Below, in pieces: positions 1 through 11,272 of a DNA stretch of 64,000 nt (the stretch's first letter is position 1; every line of letters begins with the position of its first letter). Source of the stretch: Variovorax sp. YR216 (GTDB taxonomy: Bacteria > Pseudomonadota > Gammaproteobacteria > Burkholderiales > Burkholderiaceae_C); the NCBI RefSeq assembly GCF_900107745.1, contig NZ_FNRO01000004.1, positions 496,001 to 560,000 of the forward strand, written 5' to 3'. A model generated the notes under the pieces. The model ran no database searches. It worked only from the letters and a program-made list of their open reading frames with translations, and was not told where the DNA came from. The position numbers and the translations under genes were made by a program.

Positions 1-28
1 GACGCCTTCGAATCACAGGAGCAACCGG

Positions 29-1060
<1,032 letters not shown>

Positions 1061-1082
1061 TCTCGAACACAGGGAGCACAGC

Positions 1083-2738
1083 ATGGCCTCTCGAATCCAC
1101 CCCCTCGCCGGCAAGCCGGCACCGCCCGAGACCCTGATCGACGTCGACCGTCTCATCGCGGCCTATCACGACGGGATTCCGGACCCGGCCGTGCCGTCGC
1201 AGCGCGTGGCGTTCGGCACCTCGGGCCATCGCGGCACGTCCTTCGAACTGTCGTTCAACGCGTGGCATGTCCTCGCCATGACGCAGGCGATCTGCGACTG
1301 GCGCAAGGCGCATGCGATCGACGGGCCGCTGTTTCTCGGGATCGACACGCATGCGCTCTCCGGGCCCGCCGGCGACAGCGCGCTCGAGGTGCTGGCGGCG
1401 AACGGCGTCGATGTCATGCTGGCGGCGAACGACGAGTTCACGCCGACGCCCGCCCTCTCGCACGCGATCCTCACGTACAACCGGGGCCGGCAGTCCGGCC
1501 TTGCGGACGGGATCGTCGTCACGCCTTCGCACAATCCGCCGCGCGACGGCGGCTTCAAGTACAACCCGCCCAACGGCGGACCGGCTGCGCAGGACATCAC
1601 CGGCTGGGTGGAGTCCGCCGCCAATCGATATCTCGAACGGCGGCTGGGCGGCGTGAAGCGCATGCCGCATGCCGACGCGTTGCGCGCACCGACAACCCAC
1701 CGGCACAGCTACCTCGACGCCTACGTCGGCGACCTCGAACACGTGATCGACCTGGCTGCGATCCGCGACGCCGGGGTCCGGATGGGCGTCGATCCGATGG
1801 GCGGCGCCGGCGTGCACTATTGGGGTGCCATCGCCGACCGCTACAAGATCGACCTCACCGTGGTCAACGAGACCGTCGACCCGCGCTTCGGCTTCATGAC
1901 GCTCGACTGGGACGGCCAGATCCGCATGGACCCGTCTTCCACGTTCGCGATGCAGGGCCTGCTCGACATCAAGGACCGCTTCGATGTCGGCTTCGGCTGC
2001 GACACGGACCACGACCGCCACGGCATCGTGACCCGCAGCGCCGGCTTGATGCAGCCGAATCACTACCTGTCGGTGGCCATCGACTATCTCTTCCAGCACC
2101 GTCCGCAGTGGCCGGCGAAGGCTGCGGTCGGAAAGACGGCCGTGTCGACCGCGCTCATCGACCGCGTGGCCGCGCGCCTCGGCCGCCGACTGTATGAAGT
2201 TCCGGTGGGCTTCAAGTGGTTCGTGGATGGCCTGCTGGATGCCTCGCTCGGCTTCGTCGGCGAGGAGAGCGCTGGCGCGACTTTCCTGCGCCGCGACGGC
2301 TCGGCCTGGACCACCGACAAGGACGGCATCACGGCGGCGCTGCTCGCGGCCGAGATCACCGCGCGCACAGGCGGCGACCCCGGCGCGCACTACGCCGATC
2401 TCGCCGCCGAATTCGGCCGCCCCTATTCCGACCGGATCGACGCACCCGCCACCATCCCGCAGAAGAAGCAGCTGGCCGCGCTCACGCCCGACCGGCTGCA
2501 GGCCACCGAACTCGCCGGCGACAGGATCACCGGCGTGCTGAGCCAGGCGCCCGGCAACGGCGGCGCGATCGGCGGGATCAAGGTGATTTCCGAAGGCGGC
2601 TGGTTCGCCGCGCGGCCCTCCGGAACCGAGAACATCTACAAGATCTACGGCGAAAGCTTCCGCAGCGCCGACCACCTGCAACGCATCCTCGGCGAAGCGC
2701 AGGCCATCGTCGATGCGGCGATCGCGCCCGCCTCCTGA
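1083..2738 (+). CDS. pgm: Phosphoglucomutase (alpha-D-glucose phosphate-specific)
   Basis: Interconverts glucose 1-phosphate and glucose 6-phosphate, linking glycogen and sugar-nucleotide synthesis to central metabolism. All four landmark motifs of the phosphohexomutase family are present: the catalytic phosphoserine loop [11 protein letters not shown] (Ser near residue 149), the metal loop CDTDHDRHG, the sugar-binding loop GEESAGATF and the phosphate-binding loop [16 protein letters not shown] near the C-terminus. The length of 551 residues is normal for the Pgm type found in E. coli. It lies 22 nt after gnd with a GGGAG ribosome site, which suggests an operon. Confidence 0.96.
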   Translation: MASRIHPLAGKPAPPETLIDVDRLIAAYHDGIPDPAVPSQRVAFGTSGHRGTSFELSFNAWHVLAMTQAICDWRKAHAIDGPLFLGIDTHALSGPAGDSALEVLAANGVDVMLAANDEFTPTPALSHAILTYNRGRQSGLADGIVVTPSHNPPRDGGFKYNPPNGGPAAQDITGWVESAANRYLERRLGGVKRMPHADALRAPTTHRHSYLDAYVGDLEHVIDLAAIRDAGVRMGVDPMGGAGVHYWGAIADRYKIDLTVVNETVDPRFGFMTLDWDGQIRMDPSSTFAMQGLLDIKDRFDVGFGCDTDHDRHGIVTRSAGLMQPNHYLSVAIDYLFQHRPQWPAKAAVGKTAVSTALIDRVAARLGRRLYEVPVGFKWFVDGLLDASLGFVGEESAGATFLRRDGSAWTTDKDGITAALLAAEITARTGGDPGAHYADLAAEFGRPYSDRIDAPATIPQKKQLAALTPDRLQATELAGDRITGVLSQAPGNGGAIGGIKVISEGGWFAARPSGTENIYKIYGESFRSADHLQRILGEAQAIVDAAIAPAS

Positions 2739-2844
2739 CCTGCGGGACGAGTCGTTACTTTCCTACGCGCGATCGGCGTCGCGGCAGACGCGTGCGGGCG
2801 ACTGATCAGATGCATCCTCAGGGCGCCACCACTGGAGGAAAGCA

Positions 2845-3477
2845 ATGATCAAGATCGGTATCGTGGATGACCATGCCATCGTGCGAACGGGCCTGCGCGA
2901 CTTCTTCTCGCAGCATGTCGATCTCCGCGTCGTCGGGGAAGCCGCCACGGGGCGCGAAGCGATCGACCTCGTGCGATCCAACGAAATCGACGTGCTCGTC
3001 ATGGACCTGTCCATGCCGGGCCAGAGCGGCATCGACGCCATCGCGATGATCCGCGCCAAAGCGCCGGATACCGGCATCCTGATCCTGAGCGGCTATCCGG
3101 AAGAGCACTACGCGATGAACCTCATCCGGCAAGGCGCGAGCGGCTACCTCAACAAGGAGTGCGATCCGATGGAGATCGTGGAGGCGATCCGCACCATCGC
3201 CCTCGGCCGCCGCTACATCACGCCGACAGTGGCCGAACTGCTCGCGCGGCAGCTGGACCGCAACAGCGACACCGCGCCGCACGAGCAGCTGTCGGAGCGC
3301 GAATTCCAGGTCTTCCTCAAGCTGGCGACCGGCGAAACCGCCGGCAGCATCGCGGAGGCGCTTTCGCTGTCGGTGAAGACGGTGAGCACCTATCGCAGCC
3401 GGCTGATGGAGAAGATGAACCTCACCTCCAACAGCGACCTGACCTACTACGCGCTCAAGAACCAGTTGATCAGCTGA
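2845..3477 (+). CDS. Response regulator, NarL/FixJ (LuxR HTH) family
   Basis: Two-component DNA-binding response regulator. Residues 1-120 are a receiver domain with acidic pocket DD (8-9), phosphoacceptor Asp54 in VMDLSMPG and conserved Lys104 in YLNKECDP. Residues about 145-207 are a LuxR-type helix-turn-helix (LSEREFQVFLKLATGETAGS then LSVKTVSTYRSRLMEKM). It resembles GacA/UvrY and other NarL-family members. A very strong GGAGG at 2834-2838 precedes the ATG. No histidine kinase gene is adjacent, so it is an orphan in this window and its signal and targets are unknown. Confidence 0.93.
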   Translation: MIKIGIVDDHAIVRTGLRDFFSQHVDLRVVGEAATGREAIDLVRSNEIDVLVMDLSMPGQSGIDAIAMIRAKAPDTGILILSGYPEEHYAMNLIRQGASGYLNKECDPMEIVEAIRTIALGRRYITPTVAELLARQLDRNSDTAPHEQLSEREFQVFLKLATGETAGSIAEALSLSVKTVSTYRSRLMEKMNLTSNSDLTYYALKNQLIS

Positions 3478-3526
3478 GCATCGATCGGCCAGGTACTGCA
3501 ACTCCCGTGGCCCCATCGCACTCTCA

Positions 3527-3560
3527 CCCCGCAGGCGCTTTTCAGCGAATGCGGGGTTTC
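3527..3560 (+). terminator. Hairpin after the response regulator; possible weak terminator
   Basis: CCCCGCA (3527-3533) pairs with TGCGGGG (3550-3556), with an inner CGCT/AGCG helix, followed by TTTCTC. The U-run is imperfect. The 3' arm also carries the only Shine-Dalgarno-like G-run of the gene starting at 3563, so the structure could either end the upstream transcript or limit translation of the next gene. Confidence 0.45.
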
Positions 3561-3562
3561 TC

Positions 3563-3952
3563 ATGAATGTGCGTTTCCTGTTCGTCTCGTGCCTCTCGAT
3601 GGCAGCTGCCGCCGGGCCCTGGCTCGTACATGCCCAGACGACGAGCGCGGCGGGCATCTCCGCAGAGTCGAGCGAACAGCTCGAAGCCGACTACCGCGTG
3701 ATCGCCGCCCGCTGCGGAACCCCCGCTTTCGAGAAATCCTTCTACAAGCAATCGAAAGCCGCGGTGGCCGCCGGCCTCGTCACTCGCCATCGCGACCCCG
3801 TGCAAGTCGAGAAGACCGTGACCGCGCTGCGACGCAACCCCGTGGTGCTGATCGGCGCACAGGCGGACTGCCCCGCCCAGATCGAGCATCTGAAAGAGGT
3901 CCAGAAGGAGCGCGCCAAGGCGCTTCGCAAAGGCGGGGCAGCAAAGGCATGA
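3563..3952 (+). CDS. Hypothetical secreted protein
   Basis: Not recognised as a named family. The 129-residue product has an N-terminal signal peptide (hydrophobic core about residues 5-22, likely cleavage VHA-QT after residue 24). The mature part is small, with two cysteines (in AARCGTP and QADCPAQ) that could form a disulfide, and a basic tail ending KALRKGGAAKA. It is probably periplasmic. The start is an ATG preceded by GGGG within the hairpin at 3527-3556. It stands alone between the response regulator and a small membrane protein pair. Confidence 0.7.
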   Translation: MNVRFLFVSCLSMAAAAGPWLVHAQTTSAAGISAESSEQLEADYRVIAARCGTPAFEKSFYKQSKAAVAAGLVTRHRDPVQVEKTVTALRRNPVVLIGAQADCPAQIEHLKEVQKERAKALRKGGAAKA

Positions 3953-4068
3953 GCGGGCGATGACGAAAGCTGTAGGCCTTCGGGCGGCGACACCGGTCGA
4001 TTGGCCGATTTCCAATCCGGCCGGCGCAAAGCAGACTGCGGGCATCGGAATCGTGAGGGATGCGGATC

Positions 4069-4233
4069 ATGGAAACTGACCTCTACACGCTGGGCGTGCT
4101 CGGGATGGTGCTGATGTGCGGCTGGCTGGTGAACCATGCCAATCCCTGGAGCAGTTCGGATCTGGCGCAGGAATTGCGGCTTCAGCTGGTCCGGTCCACC
4201 GACGCCATCCGCGGCGCGCCGCATCGCCGATGA
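4069..4233 (+). CDS. Small membrane protein, 54 residues (hypothetical)
   Basis: A short reading frame with one hydrophobic segment near the N-terminus (LYTLGVLGMVLMCGWLVNHA, residues 5-24) followed by a polar tail of about 30 residues ending in HRR. Its stop TGA at 4231-4233 overlaps the ATG of the next gene (4230-4232), an ATGA arrangement typical of translational coupling. The coupling to another membrane protein is the main support for it being real. The function is unknown and the ribosome site is weak (GTGAGGGATGCGG). Confidence 0.55.
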   Translation: METDLYTLGVLGMVLMCGWLVNHANPWSSSDLAQELRLQLVRSTDAIRGAPHRR

Positions 4234-4643
4234 GATCTCCGCGGCCAGTGGCCGCCATGGCCTCGGTGCGGCGCAAGTCGGCATTGCTTGCCGCCGCCTC
4301 GCTCCTCATCGCAGCGATGGGGCTGCAAGGCTACGCGTCAGGGTATCCGATGGGAATGGCGCTCCTGGCCGCCGCCACCGTGCAGGCGTTGATCTGTTCC
4401 GCGATGTTCCGCAGCCGACTGCTGGTTGCGGCCGTCGTGACCAACCTGGTGCTCTTCGTCATCCACGCGATCGTGCTCAGCCCGTTTCTGACCCAGCCGG
4501 ACCCGCAGCCGATCTTCATGTTCGGCGACTTCTGCTTTGCCGTGTTCGCGGGCGCCTCGCTCGTTTTCACGCCGGTCGAGACCATGGCGCTGATCGTGCG
4601 CGACGCCTACCTCAAGCGGCCCAGGCACAGGACGCCGGGCTGA
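4230..4643 (+). CDS. Small integral membrane protein (hypothetical)
   Basis: A 137-residue product with about four predicted transmembrane segments: residues about 19-35, 41-58, 64-84 and 96-112 (including LVAAVVTNLVLFVIHAIVL and FGDFCFAVFAGASLVF). It is not recognised as a named family. The chosen ATG at 4230 overlaps the stop of the upstream 54-residue protein. A longer start at 4116 in the same frame would overlap that gene almost completely and is less likely. A hairpin GCCCGG/CCGGGC at 4652-4667 follows but lacks a U-tract. Confidence 0.6.
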   Translation: MRSPRPVAAMASVRRKSALLAAASLLIAAMGLQGYASGYPMGMALLAAATVQALICSAMFRSRLLVAAVVTNLVLFVIHAIVLSPFLTQPDPQPIFMFGDFCFAVFAGASLVFTPVETMALIVRDAYLKRPRHRTPG

Positions 4644-4768
4644 TGCGCGCCGCCCGGATTTCCGGGCCCACATAGCCGACCATGTGCATTGGCGACCCGG
4701 CTGTGAAATCATCGGCAGAAAAAAAAGGGAGAAAAAAGAATTAGCGCACTTCCATCCAGAATTCCGAC

Positions 4769-5179
4769 ATGCCGCAATTGATGCTGACGACGGTCTCCGG
4801 CGAAACCACTCAAATCACGCTCAGGCCCGACGAGAACACCATCGGCCGCGGGCCCAAGAACGACATCGTCATCGATTCCCCGCAGGCGAGCCGCGCCCAT
4901 GCCGTCATCACGGTCGAGCCGGCGTTCGTCACCATCCGGGACCTGGGCAGCCGCAACGGAACCTTCGTCAACGACCACCGCATCGAAAGCCAGCTGCTCG
5001 TCCACGACGACACGATCAAGCTCGGCAGCTACGAAATGCGCTTCGTGTCGGGCGACCAGGAATTCAGTCATGTCGAAGCCGAGCGGGTCTCCACCGAACC
5101 GCGACTGCTGCTGCATCTGGAACTGGAAGACGATCCGACCGCGCCAGAACCGCTGATCACAGCCCCGGGTAAACCCTGA
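4769..5179 (+). CDS. FHA domain protein
   Basis: A 136-residue single-domain forkhead-associated protein, predicted to bind phosphothreonine peptides in the cytoplasm. Residues about 20-90 hold the family signature: IGRGPKNDIVID, SRAHAVI and LGSRNGTFVND, including the conserved Arg, Ser, His and Asn of the binding loops. The C-terminal 40 residues are acidic and carry no known domain. No serine/threonine kinase or phosphatase gene is nearby, so its partner is unknown. The upstream region has an unusual A-rich run at about 4718-4740. Confidence 0.88.
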   Translation: MPQLMLTTVSGETTQITLRPDENTIGRGPKNDIVIDSPQASRAHAVITVEPAFVTIRDLGSRNGTFVNDHRIESQLLVHDDTIKLGSYEMRFVSGDQEFSHVEAERVSTEPRLLLHLELEDDPTAPEPLITAPGKP

Positions 5180-5222
5180 TTCAAGAAATCGTCGCGCTCA
5201 CCGAGGACCGGGCCGCGCCGGC

Positions 5223-5251
5223 CTTGAAACGTCACAAAACGCCCTTATGAT
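5223..5251 (+). promoter_or_regulatory. groESL promoter, heat-shock-like overlapping a sigma-70-like promoter
   Basis: CTTGAAA at 5223-5229 and CCCTTAT at 5242-5248 are 12 nt apart and resemble the RpoH consensus (CTTGAAA, then CCCCATNT). In the same place, TTGAAA (5224-5229) and TATGAT (5246-5251) are separated by 16 nt and form a good sigma-70 promoter whose -10 touches the CIRCE operator. Confidence 0.6.
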
Positions 5252-5277
5252 TAGCACTCGTTGGAGTTGAGTGCTAA
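5251..5277 (+). promoter_or_regulatory. CIRCE operator (HrcA site)
   Basis: TTAGCACTC (5251-5259), a 9-nt spacer, and GAGTGCTAA (5269-5277) form a perfect match to the CIRCE inverted repeat bound by the heat-shock repressor HrcA. It lies directly downstream of the putative promoter and about 78 nt before the groES start. Confidence 0.96.
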
Positions 5278-5354
5278 CAACAGCGCTCTCCACGATGCGG
5301 CGCAGGCCTGGTGCTTGCGCCGAAACAAACCCCCGTTTCTTATCAGGAGATGCA

Positions 5355-5645
5355 ATGAAACTTCGTCCTTTGGCCGATCGCGTGATCGTCAAGCGCATTG
5401 AAAGCGAAACCAAGACCGCCTCGGGCATCGTGATCCCCGACAACGCGGCCGAGAAGCCCGATCAAGGCGAAGTCCTGGCCGTCGGCCCGGGCAAGAAGAA
5501 CGACAAGGGCGACATCTCGGCGATGAGCGTCAAGGTCGGCGACCGCGTCCTCTTCGGCAAGTACAGCGGCCAGACCGTCAAGGTCGACGGCGACGAACTC
5601 CTTGTCATGAAGGAAGACGACCTGTTCGCAGTCGTCGAGAAGTAA
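5355..5645 (+). CDS. groES: Co-chaperonin GroES
   Basis: The 96-residue lid of the GroEL chaperonin in the cytoplasm. It has the expected GroES fold sequence: [18 protein letters not shown], the mobile loop [12 protein letters not shown] that contacts GroEL, and the closing [19 protein letters not shown]. The ATG at 5355 was chosen over an in-frame upstream start because it gives the family length and follows an AGGAG (5346-5350). It is the first gene of the groESL operon, 48 nt before groEL, under the CIRCE element. Confidence 0.98.
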   Translation: MKLRPLADRVIVKRIESETKTASGIVIPDNAAEKPDQGEVLAVGPGKKNDKGDISAMSVKVGDRVLFGKYSGQTVKVDGDELLVMKEDDLFAVVEK

Positions 5646-7343
<1,698 letters not shown>

Positions 7344-7368
7344 TTCACGCCCGGCTTCCAGCCAACGA

Positions 7369-7402
7369 AAAACCTCGCAGCGAAAGCCGCGAGGTTTTTT
7401 TT
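7369..7402 (+). terminator. Rho-independent terminator of groESL
   Basis: AAAACCTCGC (7369-7378) pairs perfectly with GCGAGGTTTT (7389-7398), with the loop AGCGAAAGCC, followed by a continuous T-run to 7402. It lies 25 nt after the groEL stop. Confidence 0.93.
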
Positions 7403-7454
7403 CGTCCGCACGGATTGCGAAAAGCCCTCACACTGGGCGCTCAGGAGACAGACG

Positions 7455-8192
7455 ATGAACACACACATCGAATCCCGCGCCTCGGCCACCATCTCGCGCC
7501 GCCCGGCGCTCCTCGCGCTGGCGCTTGCCGTCTCGCTCGCGCTCTGCCCTTCAGGCGCCGCGCTGGCAGGCGAAAAGGCGGTCGTACTCCCGCCGCCCGC
7601 GGACGACCCGGTCGCGGCCAATGCACCGGCATCGGAGACAGCCATCCTTGCCGGAGGCTGTTTCTGGGGCGTGCAGGGCGTGTTCCAGCACGTCGACGGC
7701 GTCACCAGCGCGGTCTCGGGCTATGCCGGCGGCGACGCCGGTACCGCGCACTACGACATGGTCGGCATGGGCAACACGGGCCATGCGGAGTCGGTCCGCA
7801 TCACCTTCGATCCGAAGCAGATCAGCTACGGGCGGATCCTGCAGATCTACTTCTCGGTCGCCCACGATCCGACCGAGCTGAACCGGCAAGGGCCGGACGT
7901 CGGCATGCAGTACCGCTCGACGATCTTCCCGACGAACCCCGAGCAGGCTCGTATCGCAAAGGCCTACATCGTGCAGCTCGACGGCGCGAAGGTCTTCGGC
8001 AGGAAGATCGCCACCACGGTCGAACCGCTCAAGACTTTCTACCCGGCGGAGGCCTATCACCAGGACTTCATGACCCGCCACCCGGACCACCCGTACATCT
8101 CGTACAACGACCTGCCGAAGGTCGACAACCTCAAACGGGTGTTTGCGGATCGCTATCGCGCGAAGCCGGTGCTGGTGGGTGCCGGCGCGTGA
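7455..8192 (+). CDS. msrA: Peptide methionine sulfoxide reductase MsrA, exported
   Basis: Reduces methionine-S-sulfoxide in oxidised proteins. The catalytic motif GGCFWGVQG places the reactive cysteine at about residue 69, and GYAGGD and the HTEV-like AHYDMVGMGNTGHAESVRI block follow as in the family. An N-terminal leader of about 38 residues (SRRPALLALALAVSLALCPS then GAALA) looks like a Sec signal peptide, with two arginines just before it, so this MsrA probably acts in the periplasm, unlike the usual cytoplasmic form. AGGAG lies 9 nt before the ATG. No msrB is adjacent. Confidence 0.93.
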   Translation: MNTHIESRASATISRRPALLALALAVSLALCPSGAALAGEKAVVLPPPADDPVAANAPASETAILAGGCFWGVQGVFQHVDGVTSAVSGYAGGDAGTAHYDMVGMGNTGHAESVRITFDPKQISYGRILQIYFSVAHDPTELNRQGPDVGMQYRSTIFPTNPEQARIAKAYIVQLDGAKVFGRKIATTVEPLKTFYPAEAYHQDFMTRHPDHPYISYNDLPKVDNLKRVFADRYRAKPVLVGAGA

Positions 8193-8195
8193 CGT

Positions 8196-8552
8196 TCAAA
8201 CGCCTGCCGGCTGCGGCTGCGGCGGCGGCGGCGGCCCATAGGCGTTGGACTCGGTCTGGCTCGGCTGCACCGTGAAGTAGAGGAGCACCAGGCCGCCGAC
8301 GACAGGGATCAGCCCGATCAGCAGCAGCCACGCGGACTTGCCGACGTCATGGAGACGCCGCGCGCCCGCTGCCAGCAGCGGCAGCAGGAAGGCAAGGACC
8401 ACGAGCAGGTAGAGGTAGTCGTTGATGAAGCGGGCGACGAAGGACAGGATCACGTAGGCCAGGACGAACCACCAGTACTCGGGCCGCGAGGCGCGGCCGG
8501 AAAAGTCGACGTACTTGCGAAAGCAGGTCTGGACGGCCTGTTGAAAGTTCAT
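8196..8552 (-). CDS. DUF805 family membrane protein
   Basis: A 118-residue inner membrane protein of the DUF805 (YhaH/YhaI) family, function unknown. The N-terminus NFQQAVQTCFRKYVDFSGRA followed by SRPEYWW is the family hallmark. Three to four membrane segments follow (WFVLAYVILSFVARFI, YLLVVLAFLLPLLAAG, WLLLIGLIPVVGGLVLLY), with the conserved ARRLHDVGKSAW loop. The C-terminus is proline-rich (YGPPPPPQPQPAGV). The ATG at 8550-8552 was chosen because GAGGAG precedes it and the domain starts there. Its stop lies 3 bp from the msrA stop (convergent). Confidence 0.88.
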   Translation of the reverse strand: MNFQQAVQTCFRKYVDFSGRASRPEYWWFVLAYVILSFVARFINDYLYLLVVLAFLLPLLAAGARRLHDVGKSAWLLLIGLIPVVGGLVLLYFTVQPSQTESNAYGPPPPPQPQPAGV

Positions 8553-8633
8553 GAGCAACTCCTCTCGATGATTCCCACGGGACAACCCCGCGGCCATCAT
8601 ATCGAGCAGTGCTGCGAATACCGATGACGACCG

Positions 8634-10211
8634 TCAACGATGCGGTCGCAACCTCTGAAGCAGCCCCGCGGTGGACGCGTCCAGACCCTCGGCATTGCCG
8701 GACGCAAGCCTCGGCTCGATGTCCCTGGCCAGCACCTTGCCGAGCTCTACGCCCCATTGGTCGAAGCTGTTGATGCCCCACACCGAACCGCTCGTGAACA
8801 CGCGGTGCTCGTACAGGGCGATGAAGGCCCCCAGCGATTCCGGCGTCAGCTTCTCGAACACGAAGAAGCTGCTGGGCCGGTTGCCCGGGAAGTTCCTGTG
8901 CCCGCCGGCATCCACCTGCCCGCCGGCATCCACCTGCCCGACCATCAGCGCCTGCGCCTGCGCGAGCGCATTCGCCAGCAGCTTGGGATGGTGGCCTTCG
9001 AGGTCATGGGCTGCATCGCGCACCGCGATGAACTCCAGCGGAATCACGTCCGTGCCCTGGTGCAGCATCTGGAAGTAGGCATGCTGCCCATTGGTGCCCG
9101 GCTCGCCCCAAAGGACCGGCGACGTACCGAACGACACCGGCTTGCCGTCCATGTCCACCTGCTTGCCGTTGCTCTCCATTTCGAGCTGCTGCAGGTAGGC
9201 CGGCAGCCGCCGCAACGAACTGTGATACGGCGCGATGCAGCGACTCGTGAAGCGATGGAAGTCGCGATACCAGACGTCGAGCAGGCCCAGGCGCACCGGC
9301 AGGTTCTGTTCGAGCGGCGCGGTGAGGAAGTGCTCGTCCATTGCACGGGCGCCGGCCAGCAGCCGCCTGAACCCTTCCGCACCGATCGCCAGCGCAATGG
9401 GCAAGCCGATCGAAGACCACAGCGAATAGCGCCCGCCGACCCAGTCCCAGAAGCCGAAGGTGGTCTCGATGCCGAACTCGCGCGCGGCCTCGACGTTGGT
9501 GGTGAGCGCCGCGAAATGGCGCGCGATATCGACACTGCCCGACTGTTCGAACCAGCGCTTGGCCGAACGCGCATTCGCCATCGTCTCGGCGGTGGTGAAG
9601 GTCTTTGAGGCGATCAGGAACAGCGTGTGCTCCGGCGCCAGGCCGCGCAGCACCCCATCGAGTTCATGGCCGTCGACGTTGGAGACGAAGTGGAAGCGCT
9701 TGCCTCGCGCGACATCGGCCTCGAGCGCCAGCACCGCCATCTGCGGTCCGAGGTCGGAACCGCCGATGCCGATGTTGACCACGTCGGTGATCGTATGGTC
9801 CGCGCGCACCTCTTCGGCGAAGGCCAGCATCGCGGTCATCGTGGCCTGCACATCGTTGAATGCCGACGCCAGGCTCGCATCCACCGCGGCGCCCGGCGGC
9901 GTTCGCAGGAGCGTATGGAGCACCGCGCGGTTTTCAGTGGTGTTGATGTGCTCGCCCGCGAACATCGCGTCCCGATGCGCTTCCAGTCCCGTCTCGCGGG
10001 CCAGCGCCATGAGCAACGCCTCGGTGCGGGCATCGATCAGGTTCTTCGACAGATCCGCGAAGACATGGGGCGCCGACTGGCTCAGTGCGCCGAAACGCTT
10101 CGGATCCTCCGCAAAGGCCCGGCGCAAATCGAAATCCTTGCCGCTCGCGTCGTAGTGCGCCCGCAGCGAAGCCCAGGCGGCCGTTCTGTCCCCGCGGGTG
10201 CATTGCATCAT
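8634..10211 (-). CDS. pgi: Glucose-6-phosphate isomerase
   Basis: Interconverts glucose 6-phosphate and fructose 6-phosphate. Family motifs are all present: IGIGGSDLGPQM, SKTFTTAETMANA, the signature DWVGGRYSLWSSIGL, the catalytic glutamate segment LQQLEMESNGKQV, GTNGQHAYFQMLHQGTD with the catalytic histidine, and NSFDQWGVELGK with the catalytic lysine. The length is 525 residues. An 18-bp perfect tandem duplication (8901-8936) repeats six residues (GQVDAG twice) in a surface region. The ATG overlaps the tal stop by one base, so the two genes are coupled. Confidence 0.96.
   Translation of the reverse strand: MMQCTRGDRTAAWASLRAHYDASGKDFDLRRAFAEDPKRFGALSQSAPHVFADLSKNLIDARTEALLMALARETGLEAHRDAMFAGEHINTTENRAVLHTLLRTPPGAAVDASLASAFNDVQATMTAMLAFAEEVRADHTITDVVNIGIGGSDLGPQMAVLALEADVARGKRFHFVSNVDGHELDGVLRGLAPEHTLFLIASKTFTTAETMANARSAKRWFEQSGSVDIARHFAALTTNVEAAREFGIETTFGFWDWVGGRYSLWSSIGLPIALAIGAEGFRRLLAGARAMDEHFLTAPLEQNLPVRLGLLDVWYRDFHRFTSRCIAPYHSSLRRLPAYLQQLEMESNGKQVDMDGKPVSFGTSPVLWGEPGTNGQHAYFQMLHQGTDVIPLEFIAVRDAAHDLEGHHPKLLANALAQAQALMVGQVDAGGQVDAGGHRNFPGNRPSSFFVFEKLTPESLGAFIALYEHRVFTSGSVWGINSFDQWGVELGKVLARDIEPRLASGNAEGLDASTAGLLQRLRPHR
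8901..8936. repeat. 18-bp perfect tandem duplication inside pgi
   Basis: CCCGCCGGCATCCACCTG occurs twice back to back (8901-8918 and 8919-8936). It is in frame and duplicates six residues of the isomerase, GQVDAG, between the segment ALAQAQALMV and the RNFPGNRPSS motif. Confidence 0.97.
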
Positions 10212-11158
10212 CAGGCTCCCATGAGTTTCTCGAGCTTCACCGCGTCGGCGGCGAAGGCACGGATGCCTTCTGCGAGCTTCTCGGTGGCCATGGCATCCTC
10301 GTTCAGCGCGTAGCGGAATGCCGGCTCGTCCAGGACAACCTTCGGAATGTCCTCACGCTTTGCGGCTTCCGCATCCAGGGCATGCGCGAGCGGCGATTCG
10401 CTGGCGGCGAGTTCCGCGAGCAGTTCGGGGCTGATGGTCAGCAGGTCGCAGCCGGCGAGGGCCGCGATCTGGCCCACGTTGCGGAAGCTCGCACCCATGA
10501 CCTCGGTCCGGATGCCGTGCTTCTTGTAGTAGTCGAAGATCGCGCGAACGGAGTTCACGCCCGGATCGTTGGCGCCGGCGTTCTCCGCCTCGTTCCAGCT
10601 GCTGCCGGCCGACTTCTTGTACCAGTCGTAGATGCGGCCGACGAAGGGCGAGATGAGCTGTGCGCCGGCCGCCCCGCAAGCCACCGCCTGGGCGAACGAG
10701 AACAGCAGCGTCAGGTTGCAGTGGATGCCCTTCTGCTCGAGCCGGCGCGCCGCCTCGATGCCCTCCCAGGTGGAGGCGATCTTGATCAGCAGACGCTTCT
10801 CGACGTCGATGCCCTCGGCGCGGTACAAAGCCACGATGCGCTCCGCACGGGCGATGGTGGCCTCGGTGTCGAAGCTCAACCGGGCATCCACCTCGGTGGA
10901 GACGCGGCCGGGAATGATCGAGAGGATCTCGGTGCCGAAGCGCACCAGCAGGCGGTCGATGACCTCGTCGATCGGCTTTCCGTCATGCTGGCGGACCGCT
11001 TCGTCGAGCAGTGGCCGGTACTCCGGCTTCTGCACCGCTTTCAGGATGAGCGACGGATTGGTCGTCGCATCGCGCGGCTTGAACTGGGCGAGCTGGCGGA
11101 AATCACCGGTGTCGGCTACCACGGTGGTCCATTGACGGAGGGTATCGAGTTGGTTCAT
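10211..11158 (-). CDS. tal: Transaldolase
   Basis: Transfers dihydroxyacetone units between sugar phosphates in the non-oxidative pentose phosphate pathway. The N-terminus [20 protein letters not shown] and the active-site segment [13 protein letters not shown] with the Schiff-base lysine are typical of the TalB family. The 315-residue length is that of TalB. The open frame extends far upstream, but the ATG at 11156-11158 matches the family start. It is the first gene of a tal-pgi operon on the minus strand, with a 1-base overlap to pgi. Confidence 0.96.
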   Translation of the reverse strand: MNQLDTLRQWTTVVADTGDFRQLAQFKPRDATTNPSLILKAVQKPEYRPLLDEAVRQHDGKPIDEVIDRLLVRFGTEILSIIPGRVSTEVDARLSFDTEATIARAERIVALYRAEGIDVEKRLLIKIASTWEGIEAARRLEQKGIHCNLTLLFSFAQAVACGAAGAQLISPFVGRIYDWYKKSAGSSWNEAENAGANDPGVNSVRAIFDYYKKHGIRTEVMGASFRNVGQIAALAGCDLLTISPELLAELAASESPLAHALDAEAAKREDIPKVVLDEPAFRYALNEDAMATEKLAEGIRAFAADAVKLEKLMGA

Positions 11159-11272
11159 CAGGCCATTATCCCGCCGCAAAACTACAGCTCGTGTGGTCCC
11201 CGGCTGACGCCGGCCCGTACCGCGGGTCACTAATCTTGTCTGTCCTACCGACCGTCTCTCAGGAGGATCTCC

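Noticed and set aside
4718..4741. A-rich tract before the FHA gene as a promoter UP element
   Set aside because: No convincing -35/-10 pair follows it; left as a composition oddity only.
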